A stretch of DNA of 64,000 nucleotides from Prostheceraeus crozeri (lineage: Eukaryota > Platyhelminthes > Polycladida > Euryleptidae), in contig CAJQUW010015472.1 of the NCBI GenBank assembly GCA_907163375.1, forward strand, positions 215,585-279,584, read 5' to 3'. Below, one piece after another: positions 1 through 13,765 of this stretch; position 1 is the first letter of the stretch, and each line of letters starts with the position of its first letter. The position numbers and the translations under genes were made by a program. Below the pieces are notes generated by a model. It made no database searches, was not told the DNA's origin, and worked only from the letters and a program-made list of their open reading frames with translations.

Positions 1-2270
1 TATCATCACTCACAGTTGGGTTTTTTTTCATTTCGGAATGGGCACGACGTATGAACGTTTCAATGTATCAGGGAAGAATCCAGCAGGGATGCTCAAAACA
101 CACAAGTGATGAATGTACACGTTATCTTGGAAGTATTAGCACGATCAGAACTGAAAGAAGCACACGATGAGGGAGCTTTGCGACGAAATGAATTCTTGTC
201 GTTGACGCTGAAGTTGCTGCACTTAGAGATGGGTAATAAATTTCAGCATAGTCCGGCCTACAGAATGGGGGAAGACATTTGCTCTTCAGGCAATATTTTG
301 ATTAATCGTTTAACACATACATAGTCGAGTCGATTATTTCCACGTGTAAGGAATTTGAATGAGCATTTAGAACGAAGCAGCGTATTATTCATTGGGACAT
401 TCTCTGACAATCCATAGAAGTCACCACAGATTACAATGCACTAACCTTAAGTGAGTTCCACGAGCATGATACACGATCTTGACAAGGGAATCAACAATTT
501 TGGAGTGATATGTGGAATTTCCCCAATCTGGATGACAGATCGCGATTACTATTGTTTTGGTGAGCAAGAAAGCACAATAATTCCGTTTTACAGTCCTAGA
601 TAGATAAATTCAAGCAAGAGCATTCTTCACCGTTGAGAGAGGAGGTGAAATAAGCTAGAAACCCACCACCTATTTGAATGCGATATTTCCGGAGAAAGTC
701 ATATCAAGTAGCACTCAGAAAATAAGAATTTGTTGTATCGTCTAACTAAGTCTCACACAAAATGACCAGATCAGGTTTTCTTCTTTTTAATGACATCTCA
801 ACTTCATCCCTTTTATTGTGAATAAAACGAATATGGGAAACAGGTGACACTGATTTCTTGCGCTGAGAAGCAGTAAGTTGAAGCTGACGTAAGCACGAAG
901 TCTCAAATTCGGTGAAGTGTCATATTTGTTGAAGTGGCGATTGGTGATCCTGACATCTATCGGCTAATTATCAAGTTGTAGTTGATGTAGATGTAAAAGT
1001 CAAGTGCAGTTGACAAAGATGTAGCAGACGGACATCGTGAATATTAACTCACCCACCGCTAGCTGATTATGCCTGCTTGCATGAGCGCAAGCGATCGAAT
1101 GAAAACATGCAAACGAGTTGGTACAAAATGCGTGTCCGTTCAACAAGTAGGAACAAGGACATTTTCTCTTCCTCCATGCAAGAAACGAAAGATACAATTT
1201 AACAACGAAGTCAACCATTTTTTGGCACACGATCTTATCAGACGTCGGTCGGCTTGTAGCCCAGGATTCGGGAGATTAAGAGTGCGTCTAAGGATATATA
1301 CATTGCCCAACAGAGCAGCCTTCTGCCATTGAGATACGTTGTGATGTACGAGTACTTCTATCAGGTGTTTTGTCTGTCTGGTTCTCAGTGGGGGCACCCA
1401 GAATGCCCCATGACTACAGGGATGACTTTTTCCTTGATCTTCCACCATTTTTGCATTTCTACCCACACATCTTAGTACTTTGCGATCTTCTCTCTTTCTT
1501 CGTTGCTTATATTCTGCTTTTTGGCAGATCTAGAATTAATTATTGTAATTCGCTTAAGGTTACAATGCAAGAAATTGAGTATTCAAGCATTTTTTCCAAA
1601 AGTTAAGTGTTATCATTCTTTAAACAAATTTGAACTTTTTTCATGTCTTGTTTTCGACGCTAACATTTTTTAGGAAGAAGTTTGTGCAGTGGAATACACA
1701 GTTCTTGTATGAATAATAGATCATACGAAATATAAGGAAAATCAGCAAATATGTACTGCATGCACCGGTTTAATTATAAAACATCAGTTCGTAGTTTCTC
1801 AAGAGACATCTATATAGATTTACTTCAGCAGTTATAAAGTAAAAATGCCAGTCTATCATAATACCTATGTGCAGAGATATATTTAGCCAGTTTGGGCCAT
1901 TCCTACCCGTACTGACTAGCCCCTGTGTGTCGAATCGCAACGTCTACGGCTGCCAAGGAATTTTAGTACTGAAATTGCTCAAATCTGAGGGCATCTTTCT
2001 ATTCTATGCCCACGCGAAGTGACACTCCGTAGTCCATGATTATCAGTCGTTATATCTGTTTAAAGATATCGAAAGAATATCAAGCTTGTTGGAACTAAAA
2101 TGTGCACTATGTTGCCTAACGTTACTCGCACGCAATGGGAGTTGTTATTTTCATCTTTTTGTGATTTACATGAGCGTCCCGACGGGATAAGAAATGTTAA
2201 TACAACCAATTGTGTTGATGAATCATTTATTCTCACACATGAAGGCCTATCCTTTATTATGTCCATCTAT
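1..2270. other. Non-coding stretch, no gene recognised
   Basis: Only short open frames occur on both strands, with no domain, codon pattern or splice framework I can recognise. The longest (minus strand, 1140-1466, 108 codons) overlaps open frames on the other strand and shows no known motif. I see no tRNA or convincing repeat here. Confidence 0.5.
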
Positions 2271-2952
2271 GATCGGCAATGACATCATTTTATTTTTTAT
2301 AATGAAAATATACCATTTTTAGTGAGATGCACGTAGGCCTACACCGTAAATAGATCTAGTCATGCGAATTTTTCGATTTACACTGCTACCATGCTACTTT
2401 TACTGCTCTTAGCAATGAAATTGAAATTAGATTCCATGCAGCATCGATAGATCCCAAATAATGGAAGACCGAAGAAAGCAGTTCAGTCATACAAAACTTC
2501 TAGGATATCAAACGTTAGGTAAGGCCTATGTAGGCATCACAAGTTTTGATTTAAGCTTTATACACTCGAACTACAAATAAGCTTACAGTATGCAGTCGAT
2601 TAGGCCAACAGTATCTAAAGTACGAAAGAAGGCTAAAAATATTTAGATTACAGTTAAGACTTCAAAAACATTAAGACAGTGTTATTAATGAGTGGTTTAA
2701 CAATTTATGTGATAGACAGACTGACAGACAATAGCCTGTTGCTTTTCGCCACATGAATCAACCAGTGCGGAAGGACATTGATAGAACAGGCGAAAGAGAC
2801 TAAATTTGCTTCAATGAAGAATGCGAAGAATCTGTGATTAGAAAACATAACGGAACAAAAATTTTTGATGATATCATTTATATCATTTTTCAAAAATAAA
2901 ATGATATCAGTTTTCTTCAGAATAAAATGACATCATTTTATCATTGCCGATC
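2271..2952. repeat. Possible 0.68-kb element with short inverted ends
   Basis: The stretch begins GATCGGCAATGA and ends with its exact reverse complement, TCATTGCCGATC. The inner flanks on both sides also carry related ATGACATCATTTTAT-like sequence. No coding sequence and no clear target duplication were seen, so this may be a degraded MITE or chance. Confidence 0.3.
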
Positions 2953-3450
2953 TTTGATGTTTTAAGACAGGACAATTTAACCTAAAATGCATAGTTAAGG
3001 CACCAAATTTCATCGTGCCAGATTCGTATTCACGGCTAGTGAGCGCCCTAAGCCCGTAGTTTTGGAATTTCTTTGGTATTCTCAAGATTTGGAAATGTGC
3101 GTCGGATATAGAGTTATTGCAAGCTGTTTACTGAGATTTAATGAGTTCTGTTATACACCTATTACACATGGATAAGTGGATTGTCCCGTCATTAATTGAC
3201 AGCAAGATTGTGCTGTTATGACGCAGTCGATGCAGATACCGGTCAGGCTGCATTCAAACTTCCGTGTACCTACATATGGACTATATTATATAAGTGCCGG
3301 CTGCATATGGCCAGTAACTCGATAATAGCATAGCACTGTTTCATCTAAATTTTATCTACAGTTAGAGATGTTTTGTTGTGATGATGAATTATATCTAATC
3401 CGAATCTTATCATAAGCTACTGAAAGAGAGCTTCGACGTAATTTCTTTAA
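2953..3450. other. Non-coding, nothing recognised
   Basis: AT-rich sequence without open frames of interest or visible repeats. Confidence 0.4.
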
Positions 3451-3606
3451 TTCACTTAGCGGTACTGAATGATGCATGAGACTTCGTATACTTAGATAAA
3501 GTACTTTGCTCTATTGACTGGCAATGAATTCACTTAACAGTAGTGAATGATGCATGAGACTTAGTATACTTAGATAAAGTACTTTGCTTTATTAACTGAC
3601 AATGAA
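3451..3606. repeat. 78-bp tandem duplication
   Basis: Two adjacent copies of a 78-bp unit (3451-3528 and 3529-3606) share TGATGCATGAGACTT and TATACTTAGATAAAGTACTT, with scattered substitutions between them. A simple local tandem duplication with no coding content. Confidence 0.85.
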
Positions 3607-5099
3607 AGGTGTGTTTGTTATGTCAGTGATAACTATTACACCATCTATTAGAATATTAATCATCGAGCATGAAATGACATCACTATCTAAAAATTACATA
3701 ATTGTATCGGATGAGTATTGCTAACAATCAGCTGACACTGATATTTTCATTAATGATATTTAACCGCAAAGATAGTAGAGATACTTCGGATAGACAACAG
3801 ATACCGGTAAGTACATTGATACTGTTGAAAGATAGTGATGAAAGATCATTGTTCTTCAAATGAATCTACTACAATTCAGATAAATTTGTCGCAATATCTT
3901 TTTCAGTTATAAGTGTATCCACTGTTCATTAGTGACTGTTATCATCTAGTCATAAGCCATTCCACTTCATCCGGATAGCAAAGATTATATAACATCTTAG
4001 TATAAATGCAAGCTGTAAGAGCTTGTAACTATTCGATGTTGAAATTGCAGAGTGAAACAAATAAACTTGTATAATATTTGCTTTAGGCATCATTGAAAAG
4101 TATTCGATTCGTTGCCGTCAGTGTTGAACCCTATATGAAAATTTTCTATGCCAGTAGAAAAACATGTTTAACCAACACAAACCTTGGGTATGCATGACAG
4201 CCTTAAATACGAACTCAAAAATGGGGGGGGGTTCATTTAGTCATGTCAACCAATATTATCTCTCTTAAGAGTGCTCCGAAAAGGTTCAGCAAATATGTCT
4301 GAACCAAAGTTTAAGTTCTTAAGAACCATTCGTTACCGCAAACGCGCTGTCATTTGAGTTTAAATCGCATCAGCACTGTAAATCGATCGATATACCTTTG
4401 GAATCAGATTCATCAGATTTCCATCCCTGGCCAATGCAATTGAGTTATTTCAAATTTCATGCAGATACTGCGAACTGACTTCTGTCAGCAAGAATTAAAT
4501 TTGTTGAAAAATGATTTGACATAATAATGAGTAAATTTTGCCATCCATCACGCCTTATCGCTGTACGAGTGCAAATGATGCTTTGAGTACTCTATAAATA
4601 TAAAGCATAAATCTTATGCATGTACGTACCATGCATATGTTGTCACGCCTTATTAAAGAAAATGCGAAAGAGAGTGATCAATAATGACCTGGTAGTAATA
4701 TATATCACAGTTTTTTTTATGAATTGCTGTAAACAAGAAACCTATTGAAATGTTTATGATGAGTTGAACTGTTCCAAGTCAATCTGCTTGTTCCAAATTA
4801 CCCAGTTTCACGACAGTGCTTGACAATTCAATGGTTGCTGTCAAGCAAGAAAGCAATTTACCTTTCTTTGCAAGCACAATTGTGATGCATATCGAGCTTG
4901 TAAAACTGTGGAAATTGGATGTTATAGTTGTAATACGTTTCTCTGAAGCGGCTTTTCCCTAACGATATGGTGTCATGCATAAATTCAGAAACATTCAAGC
5001 GAGTTCTATTTTTGCTCCACTTAGCCATGCCTCTTCAGGTCGGGAGAGGCCTCCCTTATCGATTGTCCGATTTGGTCGGTCTTGTTCCGTCATGTGGTA
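3607..5099. other. Non-coding, nothing recognised
   Basis: AT-rich intergenic sequence. It holds a run of nine G at about 4225 and no gene or element I can identify. Confidence 0.4.
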
Positions 5100-5300
5100 T
5101 TATTATGAGATTATGGACCGAAGCACAATGGTCTCAGATTATGGTCTCCGTGGCACAATGGTCAAGTGCTTGGCCATCTTTTGGTCCAGAGGACGAGCCC
5201 CGAAGGTGTCATTGGAAGTCTGCAGGAAGGGCATCCGGACTAAAAGTACTACAACGCTCCATTTAGTCTGACTATGTCAGCACCGTCCAAGCCCCAAGTA
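5100..5300 (+). mobile_element. tRNA-derived SINE with RTE-like tail
   Basis: An A-box-like TGGCACAATGGTCAAGTGC (5151-5169) is followed about 40 bp later by a degenerate B box, GGACGAGCCCC (5191-5201). After this comes GCAGGAAGGGCATCCGG (5222-5238), a tail motif common in animal SINEs that are mobilised by RTE-type LINEs. Two overlapping open frames here are incidental. The body is diverged and no target duplication is clear. Confidence 0.5.
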
Positions 5301-5509
5301 TGAGGAGTAGTGACGTAAAAGCTTCATTATGGATCGAAGCCTTGCATGGATCAGCCAAATGTTTCCTCCCTGATGACTCCTTACAAAACTATATTTATCT
5401 GTAGGTTTAGCTTTTTAGCTACTTGGACATCTAGAATGCCATCAGCTGAATAGTTTATTGCTATAGTATTTATATACCTATAAAAAATACTACATTATGT
5501 ATATATATA

Positions 5510-5590
5510 CCAAAATTAGACCCAAAGAAAACTCGGAACTCTTACATTCCCAGCATAAATGTTCAGAGTTTTCTTTGGGTCTAATTTTGG
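5510..5590. repeat. 81-bp palindromic MITE-like element flanked by TA
   Basis: Perfect 25-bp inverted arms (5510-5534 and 5566-5590, starting CCAAAATTAGACCC) surround a short loop. TA lies directly outside both ends (5508-5509 and 5591-5592), the target duplication expected of mariner-type elements. It would form a near-complete hairpin. An extruded hairpin from a local rearrangement is the alternative. Confidence 0.5.
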
Positions 5591-5621
5591 TATCATTTAA
5601 CCATTTTAATTCTCTTATTTA

Positions 5622-5678
<57 letters not shown>
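5622..5678. repeat. (AT)n microsatellite
   Basis: An uninterrupted AT dinucleotide run of about 55 bp lies next to the Penelope-like remnant. Shorter AT runs occur at 6409-6429. Confidence 0.9.
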
Positions 5679-5682
<4 letters not shown>

Positions 5683-5689
5683 TAGAATC

Positions 5690-6180
5690 CAAAATGGAAA
5701 AAATAATAAATTCCAAAAAAGGTTCCAAGGAAAACTGAGAAATCTTATTCCCTGACGCGTTTCTGCTCACTCTTAGAGCTTGTCAAAGGGAATGAAATTA
5801 TATTTAAATCAAACAACATAATACAAAATATGCATGGATATTTTAATGTTCATTCTTATTCAGTGGAGGTTTAAGCATGGAAATGAAAAACTCTTCTTTT
5901 TTCTCTCTGTGGTATTTACTACAGTAGGTGAAAGTCGATGCACATTACGCAAGTGGGTTTTAGAACATCCCAACCAAAAAGAGAGCATGATTTACCAACA
6001 TTTTAAGTCAAAGCATAAAATAAAACCAGCAAGTGAAGATATTGAATGTGATATAATGCAAGAAAGGTTTACAAACGTTTGTGAAAGAAAGGCAGCTGAA
6101 AAGTTTTTTATTGAATCTCGCAAACCTGATATTAGCATTGTACAAAATTGACTTTTCTATAGGCCCTTCATCCATCTAGA
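5690..6180. mobile_element. Penelope-like element remnant (GIY-YIG domain and terminal piece)
   Basis: A plus-strand frame (about 5930-6151) encodes a stretch with CTLRKWVLEH, IYQHFKSKH and RKAAEKFFI....KPDI. This is the order seen in the C-terminal GIY-YIG endonuclease part of Penelope-like retroelements (Arg and His of the catalytic helix, then the Glu-bearing helix). The leading GIY..YIG strand is not clear, so it is a fragment. Next to it, on the minus strand, is terminal sequence with a hammerhead-like fold (5747-5793), another trait of this group. The two parts lie in opposite orientation, so they may come from inverted terminal repeats or from two copies. Confidence 0.55.
5747..5793 (-). 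ncRNA. Hammerhead-ribozyme-like motif of Penelope type
   Basis: Read on the minus strand: stem I arms AUUCCCU and AGGGAAU are perfectly complementary; the first core strand is a decayed UUGACAA (consensus CUGANGA); stem II is GCUC/GAGC; then GAAAC, a two-base loop and GUC. The layout GAAAC-NN-GUH with a tiny stem III is that reported for Penelope-like elements. The altered first core strand suggests loss of activity. Confidence 0.45.
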
Positions 6181-9100
6181 CCATATAACCTAGACATTTT
6201 TTTCGTAGTAAATTTTTTCATAGTAATTTTTTCCGCTAATCGTATAGGTATCTCATCCTGCCATAGTGTTAATTCTTAGATCTATGTATTTGAATATTAT
6301 TTTCAGAGAACTTGTTCAGACGAATTTTAGACGTGATCAAGTGCCACACGAAATATCGTCTAATAAAAACTTTATTAATTGGTCTAGTCTTATTTTTCTT
6401 TTGTAAATATATATATATATATATATATACATGCATAGATATTGATGTATACATATATATTATATGTACTAAAGTATCTACTAAGTGCTCTGTTTGGAAA
6501 CGTGTGCTGCAGAGTACTGAGAGCCATATGTGCTCTGTTTTACATGGTTTAACAAAAAGCATTTCAGGTCCTCTAATACTCGTCCAAAAATTTGTATGGC
6601 GTGATTTTTCAAAATTCAAATACATCATATAAACTGTTATTCAGATTCTTGCTTATTCAATCTTACATCTATAGTTACATGATCTTTTTCGGAATAATCA
6701 AAGAAAATTTAGGCGAGCTCAAAAGGATCCTTATTAAACACTTGTGCTCTCTGGAACTCAGGATATCTGTCTAGGCGCACCCTGTCTACTGGGTCACAGC
6801 CCATGTCTCTTACTTGCCTTTCCACATTCTGTTAACGCACGAGTCAAAGTCTTGCATCTAAAATGATTTACTGGGTTAAGTGACAAGTCTAGGAATTTCT
6901 ATCAATTTGATAGGATTCGTGCATTTGTGGCCGCCTTCTTCCCCATACCGACATCCAACATGTCTCTCAAGTAGCAGAAGTAGTTAACAGCGCACATCCA
7001 TTGCTACAAGGTTATCACTTTCATTTGGCTTTCATCTCTCACAAATGACATTTCATTTAGGTATCTGGTGCATGAAATTTGAAACGGTTCTTGTCAGTCT
7101 GCCTCTAATACAAGTACACCATATGTGAGTCCACTATCGACAACTAGTACATTTAATGAAGTTGCATTCGAGACGTTAGTTGAAATGTTGCTATTTAACA
7201 GTAATGTCTGCAACAGTAATTTAACAGTAATTTGCAGATGATAAAAAGTATTTCCTTCCAATATTGCAGTCTCGATCATATTTGTCTTTTTCACAAGAAC
7301 TTTTGCACCGTTTGATGCAAGGCAATCATACGAAGTTTTTTGTTGTTCCTGTATTTCATGTTCATTTTCTGCAGTCATTGAGACTCAGGAAGTCTCCAGC
7401 TTATGGCTTGTGGTATTCATCACATTATTACAGAGAATAGTTGGGTCAACCTTGGTGCAGGTCCACCTTTGAATAGAAAAATTCGTCCTCCAAAGCGGAC
7501 GAATTCCTTGGTGTTTATTTGTAACTGTCTGTGCTAGTTATTCGGAAACGCATGACTTTCGGGTCACTCACTGTATCATTTACCTGGGAACTGTGTCATT
7601 TCGTGGCGTTAGACCTTCTTGAATTGTTGCTAGCTTGTCACTTAATCATCGTGTGAAAGTCATCATTCCCATATTATAATGAGCATGTCTCTATGGAACA
7701 TGTGTGATATCAACGCATTCTAAAGATAACCGTACTTAAACATAGTTTATCAACATTGGTAAAGAGTCAATGAGGTTCGCACAGATCAGTTCCGTGACAG
7801 CTGTCTTTCAATACATATTCTATTATTCAGCCTGTATAACAAAAAGAATGGTGTAAGCTGCATTATTTGCCAATGAAGGTGAATTTAGATACATTTGTTA
7901 ATTATCTTCCACCTATAGCCTCATCGAGTTATATCTTTGGAAGTATGGCATTTATTAACTTTATTCGAGAATTAGTATAATTATCATCTAAATTTATATG
8001 TAATAAATATTGTTATTATAATAACTTGCTATCGAATCTAAGACGATGAGTATTAGTTCTTCTAATGTCAGACTTTATGTTCAACATTCCTATCATCTTC
8101 AACATTGCTGTAATAAAGGGTTGTATGTCTTATCGTAACATGTTATCTGAAATTGTTTCTACAGGATGTTTTGTAAATTTGTTTCCATATTCTGTTTCAT
8201 GTGTTAGAAGTAGCTTTGGTATTTCGCATCAGTTTTGCATCAACGACATCAAATAATTTTTTTCAAAATGTTATTTTCAATCAGTCAACTGTATGCCAAA
8301 TGCCGCAAAGTGTCCGATAACAAAATTACGTTCATTTTATTTTTGATATGTCATGTTTTACGAGCAATACTTTTGATAAGTCCAAATTTAATTTCTTGGT
8401 CATGTCACCTACTTGACTTTTCTATGATGCTTACCCTGACAGGTTGCTGGTGTGAAAGTAAATTTTCCAACATACCACCTCATGTTGGGAAAACGCTAGA
8501 GAAGAATTGCTATCTTATCTTCAAATAATGACTCGACAGCAACGCCAAAAGTGCAGTGAGAAATACTCCATCTTCATATTTTGTTGACTCTCTCATTGCT
8601 TAGGGAACACCAAGGTCACAGACAGCTCCTTGAGTTTTAGGAATTGATAACTTCCGTGACACTCCGATTTCACAATAGAGAATTCTACAAAAAAGTTTCA
8701 CATTTAAAACAAATGCAAGCACTTCGTGTAGTATCACTAGGATTGAAACGTCAGGAGTGGTTAAATCCCATGAATCACTAATTTTCTTAAATTAAGTATT
8801 CGGGTAGATCTGAAAATAATGATTTTTAAAGCAGTGTCCGTGATTCCGTGAAGCTGAGGAACTTTTCTCATGAAAATTATAAAAAATCTAGAGTTAGTTG
8901 CTTTTCGATAATGAAGGATTTACACTGTTACATGATGAAAATCTAATACACATTTACGGTTGAAGCTCGTTAATTCGGACACGTATAATTAAGATTTCGG
9001 TTATTCAGGATCATGCGTTCTTTTGTATATATAAGCTGCTGCTTAATCAAGACTTTCAATTATTACGACATTGAAAACCTGGCATTTATGGTCTTATTTA

Positions 9101-12100
9101 GCAACTATATAACGATTATATGGCTGTACTTGCGCAAATAAAGAACTGAAGATAACGCACAATAGGGATGCCGGACCGGAACCACATGGTTGTAGCCGTA
9201 GTCGGAAACACAGAAAAATCACAGGTTCTGGTTCTGGAAAATAATCTCAGACTTGTGATGAACAGACATACAAATTTAAGCGCTGCAATTTTTTTCCTCA
9301 CGCCAATTCGTATGAAAATGCATGCGATAGCACGTAGATGCATAGACTATCACTAGGTGGTCACACGTACACAACCTGCAAGTGTGTTTGTGGAATGCAG
9401 AGTAGTGTTTCAAAACTGTCGAAGATCGCAATTTTCATAACCATGTTTCAAAGTCTTGATTGTGTAGTGTGCTCTCTGGCGAGCAGATAGTGTAAGAAAC
9501 CTAAATTAATGGATCAGATTTCTACGACTGACATTCCTTCAGATGTTTGTGTGTGATTGATATGATGCACAAGACGCTCTGTCATTAGTAGAGAAAGCAT
9601 GCTGAATGAGAAAGTATTTGAGACCAAGAAGCAACCAATGAGTTGTTTTCCATGACAACTAGAGAATCATTATTGCTTTCACACACGAAATGTCTTATAG
9701 CTCTAATGTAACTCATCATTTAGATGTCTTATTCAACTGGGAATTTTGTGTTCCCACGATGATTTTCAGTAATCGATCTGGCTCCTGCACTTTCATGTAT
9801 CCTAAGTCCTAACAATTTCATTATCTCTGCCGCTCTCCCACCAGTACCTCTTGAGGTATTTGGGGAGGGAAGGAGGAGATTAAGCTAAAGTAAAACCATT
9901 TCAAAGTTAGTTGTAGTTATCCTTTTAAATACATTTTTGCGCTACATTTTGAGATTGTTGATTCATTTATTATCTGTCATTACTCGACAGAAATACAGAA
10001 TTAGTGTTAGAGACGCACGCAATGAGAATCAGTCGGCTTGCGGCTTCATTGCTTTCAACTTGAAGTTAATGTGCTATCAGAGTGGGGCTGTATCATAATC
10101 ATGACCATTTGTATTTTGTCTCTGTGTGATCTATAGATCAGGTCTCTTAACAAGCATGAATATGAATGTCTTCGAGCGTTCTCATATGATGCGGTTATTG
10201 TCAATGATGGTATGCCATTGCGCTGATGTGAAAATGTCAAGAATCTGTAATCTAATATACAAATACAACGACATGCATTCAACCAAAGCCACGAGTTGTT
10301 TCACGATATAATCTATACATGATTATCACTGGTGCGCAAGTAGAAGACAAAAAGGAAATATGGCCCTTTGGACTATGAGGTTAAAAAACGGACATTCAAT
10401 ATACTACTAAAACCCCGAATACACAATGTCTCATTACAAGTCTTAAGATATGTACATGCGCTGTATCTGGAGTTTGTTATTAAAATCAATTTTAGATTAA
10501 TAACAAGTACCTTTAGATGAATACATTATTCATGCATGACGACGCAGAAGAATAAAAATGAATGGAAAACAAGTATTAGAAAACAAACTGTGTCAGAGGA
10601 GCAAATCTGGTGAGACTTTAGCCAACCGGTCATTCATGAGTCGCCACCAAAGTGGCTGTCACAATTTTCTAATCAAAAGTTTGTAAAGATAGTCAGTGCT
10701 CGCACATCTGATGAATGTTGTAAAATCCATCTGCGAAACTCTATTAGCGAAAGCAAGTACATCTGCATAAAAAGTTGTGAAGAAGTGCAGAAATATTTGA
10801 AAATACACGGAATTATTTTTCGTTTATCATGTTGCCATCGTGTAAATGTATTAACATTCTCTTATTGGGAAAGAATCTTCAAATATTGCACTAATTAAGC
10901 GCCATTATGGTATACTAAACGCTAATATAATCAGATAATTGAATCATTCACATATTTTAATGACTATTCGCCAGTTATCAGTTATTTGATAAGTGAAGGT
11001 CTTCTAAGCTAACATGCAAAACTCAGAGAATGTTTCGCTATATTCAATCGGATTTTTCAAAGAGCTCAATTTTGATATCTGCTTTCTTGACATTCAAAAC
11101 AACACATAACTTAGAACGCTATAAATGTTGAAACCTTCTTTACGTTAATGCTGTATCATGGACCTTCATACCCAACAAATTGTTTCAGAGTTAGAACCAT
11201 AGTTCAATCATGTTTTCTTAATGAAAAAACAAGTTAAAATGTGCATTGTTCTATCTGATTTCAAGATGGTACAGTCATATGCCTATAAGGAAAACTGACC
11301 TTTGCACATACAACTGAAATAATTAGTGTTCTTGGATTCCTACAAGTTCTTACTGTTAACAGTGAAAAAGCGTTTCGTAGACAAGAATGAGCCGTGTATC
11401 TTGTTTTTCTTGCATCTGTTTAAGTGTATCAACAGTGAGGGTTCATGACTTAGATTGGGAAGACTAGTCATTCTGTAGCTTAGGTAACTTCTCAAAACGT
11501 TTCGTCATTATTCATTGTCTTTCTCACTGCGCTCAACATTTAGACTGCGTGAAAGTGTACGCTATCTTCTGCAATCTGCAGCCTCGAGCAGTAAGGCAAA
11601 TATTTTATTATATTGCACTATTATACTCGTATTGGTGTAATGTAAGATAAATGTGATATTTAAGCATGTTTCCTACATATACAGAAGATGATATTTGTAT
11701 AGAATATTTGATTTACATTATTTATTGTAAAGCAGTTGTCATTTATTTGAGACAAACTGAACTACTTTAGCTGTTTGTGATTTGTAGCAACTCAAAAGTG
11801 TATCACCATTTGTTTAGCAGCCACTATTATAGATCAAGGCAGATTCAATGTTTTGTGTTTTCAGTTTCGGAAAGTTTGTTTGTAGCATTGTGTCACTTCA
11901 GGCATAACATATTATTATGTTTGTCAATTATCAAGTGCAATCTAAACTATCATTGCGGACTCGGACTCAAACCGCAAATTATCGATAACATGAAAGCACC
12001 GGTACTTCATCTAATTCTGCAATGAAAAGATGAATAAGTTAGTCGCTGATTTGAGAAATTGAATTTACTGTTTTCTGTTCGATGTACCGCAGTATGGGTG

Positions 12101-13627
12101 ATATTCTTGATCCTTCGAGATTTTTAATAAAATTACGTTTTAAGACTTGCGGTTCATGTGTGTATTGATAATTTGATAATTCAGGCTAATAGTACATAAA
12201 AATTTTCATTTCTTGCATGATAAGTAATTTTCAGTCGTTCACTGAAATTCTCAACGTTGCGTTTTCTAACGTCATTAATCCTCTTTTTTAGTGTAATAAT
12301 TTTCTTTTATTATCTTGATTGTTACCAATAATTTGTGTGTGAATCGTTGTGTCTAGCATGCTTGATTTCCCCATCAATCGATATTTATTCATGATTATTG
12401 TGGACGTAAAAATAGCATGTTCTCGCATTGATACTCACAATCAACCAGAATATCAGCAGTATTATGTAGATTTCAGTTCATCACATAAAAGAATGCAAGT
12501 AGGTGTAATTAGGTGTGTAGATGACACTCCAGTATATATTGTATGGTAGCAATCATTCATTCATCCTTGCTGCTCAACTCTTAAGTTGTTTAGGATTTCG
12601 CATAACAAAGACACTTCTGTATAAATTCATTATTTATTGCATAATCTGTTTTGTTCACGAAATATTCAATCGTGCTTTTACATAGATCGCTCAACTAATT
12701 ACAAATCATCGAAAGCGATGATCAATTCATTTATATGGTAATCATGAAGATACATTTAGATTTCTTGTATCGTGTGGAAGCCTTTGTCGATCATGATGAT
12801 GATATTTCTGCCTACTTGATCAACCGTTTCGTGTCTAGAAAAACGACGATGGAAACCCGCTGCGTGTTGAATGTCATTTCAGTCACAAAGAGGACTGCGT
12901 TCGTAACACGAACACGCCGCGACCAATATATATCTAGGAATGCATGTAGATCTTATTCCAAAAAGTACCCTCGCTCATTCGAGACGAATTATCCTGTCCG
13001 CTCGCTCTCTCAATCGCTCTTAAATGAGCGGCAAAAATAGCGCTCGCTCTCCCAATCTTTCTCTCTCCTTCATCGCTCGCTCGAATGCCTCGCCTATAAT
13101 ATTACAGAGTATCAGACATACATGTAAAGTAGATGCTGTCGGATCTCTATGGTCACGTGCATAATACGTTTGAAACATGCACTTCTACATGTAGATATGA
13201 GTTCTTGAGCTTATTCTATAATTAAGAAATAACCACTCAAGGGTGCACAAGCAGTGGGCAAAAGGACAATTAGTGTCTCCTGAAAATATAAAGCGTGTGT
13301 TTTAACATTTCGTACTAAACAATAAGATAATTATTATTGTCTATTATTATAATATATTATATTATATTAATATATATATTATTGTATATAAATTATTATT
13401 ATCTATCCTAGTTTTCCTCATTTAACTATCGAATTCGTCAATAATGTGGTTGCAGGTGATTACATTTTACCATTTCTTGTTTAGATAAAATAATATCTCG
13501 GAGTTGTTGTGAACATGAACTGCGGACAGGGTTTGTACGACCCAGAAAACACGCGGGCTTTTAGGGATTTGATCCAGTGTTTGAGCTGCAGTTTGCTGGA
13601 ACGTGCTATTTTCTTGGAAAGCATTCA
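6181..13627. other. Long non-coding stretch
   Basis: About 7.4 kb of AT-rich sequence with only short open frames on both strands and no recognisable domains. A perfect 9-bp hairpin (AATTCGTCC/GGACGAATT) lies near 7476-7503, and a CGCTCGCT-rich low-complexity patch at 12,965-13,085. I see no tRNA or exon that I could defend. Confidence 0.4.
12965..13085. repeat. CGCTCGCT-rich low-complexity patch
   Basis: The patch repeats CGCTCGCTCTC-like units with variants and stands out in base composition from its AT-rich surroundings. It may be a degraded microsatellite. Confidence 0.5.
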
Positions 13628-13629
13628 TA

Positions 13630-13765
13630 CAGGGTTAGTCGAAAGTAGCGCTACAACTTTGAATTGAAGATGCTATGTCTACAATGATCACAATATCTGA
13701 AGAAATAGATATGAAGATAGGCACATGATCGGATTTGCATCAGTGATTTGTTTAAATCCATTGAC
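13630..13765 (+). mobile_element. Mariner-like end, copy 1 of a dispersed repeat
   Basis: Begins TA-CAGGGTTAGTCGAAAGTA and is alignable over about 130 bp to 57,529-57,662 (shared GAAGAT..G, ACATGATCGGATTTG and a later TTTCTTTA/TTGTTTA stretch). A start of CAGGG after TA, followed by AAAAGTA, resembles IS630/Tc1-mariner termini. No second end or transposase was found. Confidence 0.45.

Noticed and set aside
1140-1466. A 108-codon minus-strand frame
   Set aside because: It overlaps open frames on the other strand and has no recognisable motif or splice context.
4967-5271. Two overlapping frames of about 98 codons
   Set aside because: They lie partly on the SINE and show no protein motif.
6269-6632. 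Overlapping frames on both strands rich in Ile/Tyr
   Set aside because: They are driven by AT microsatellite sequence.
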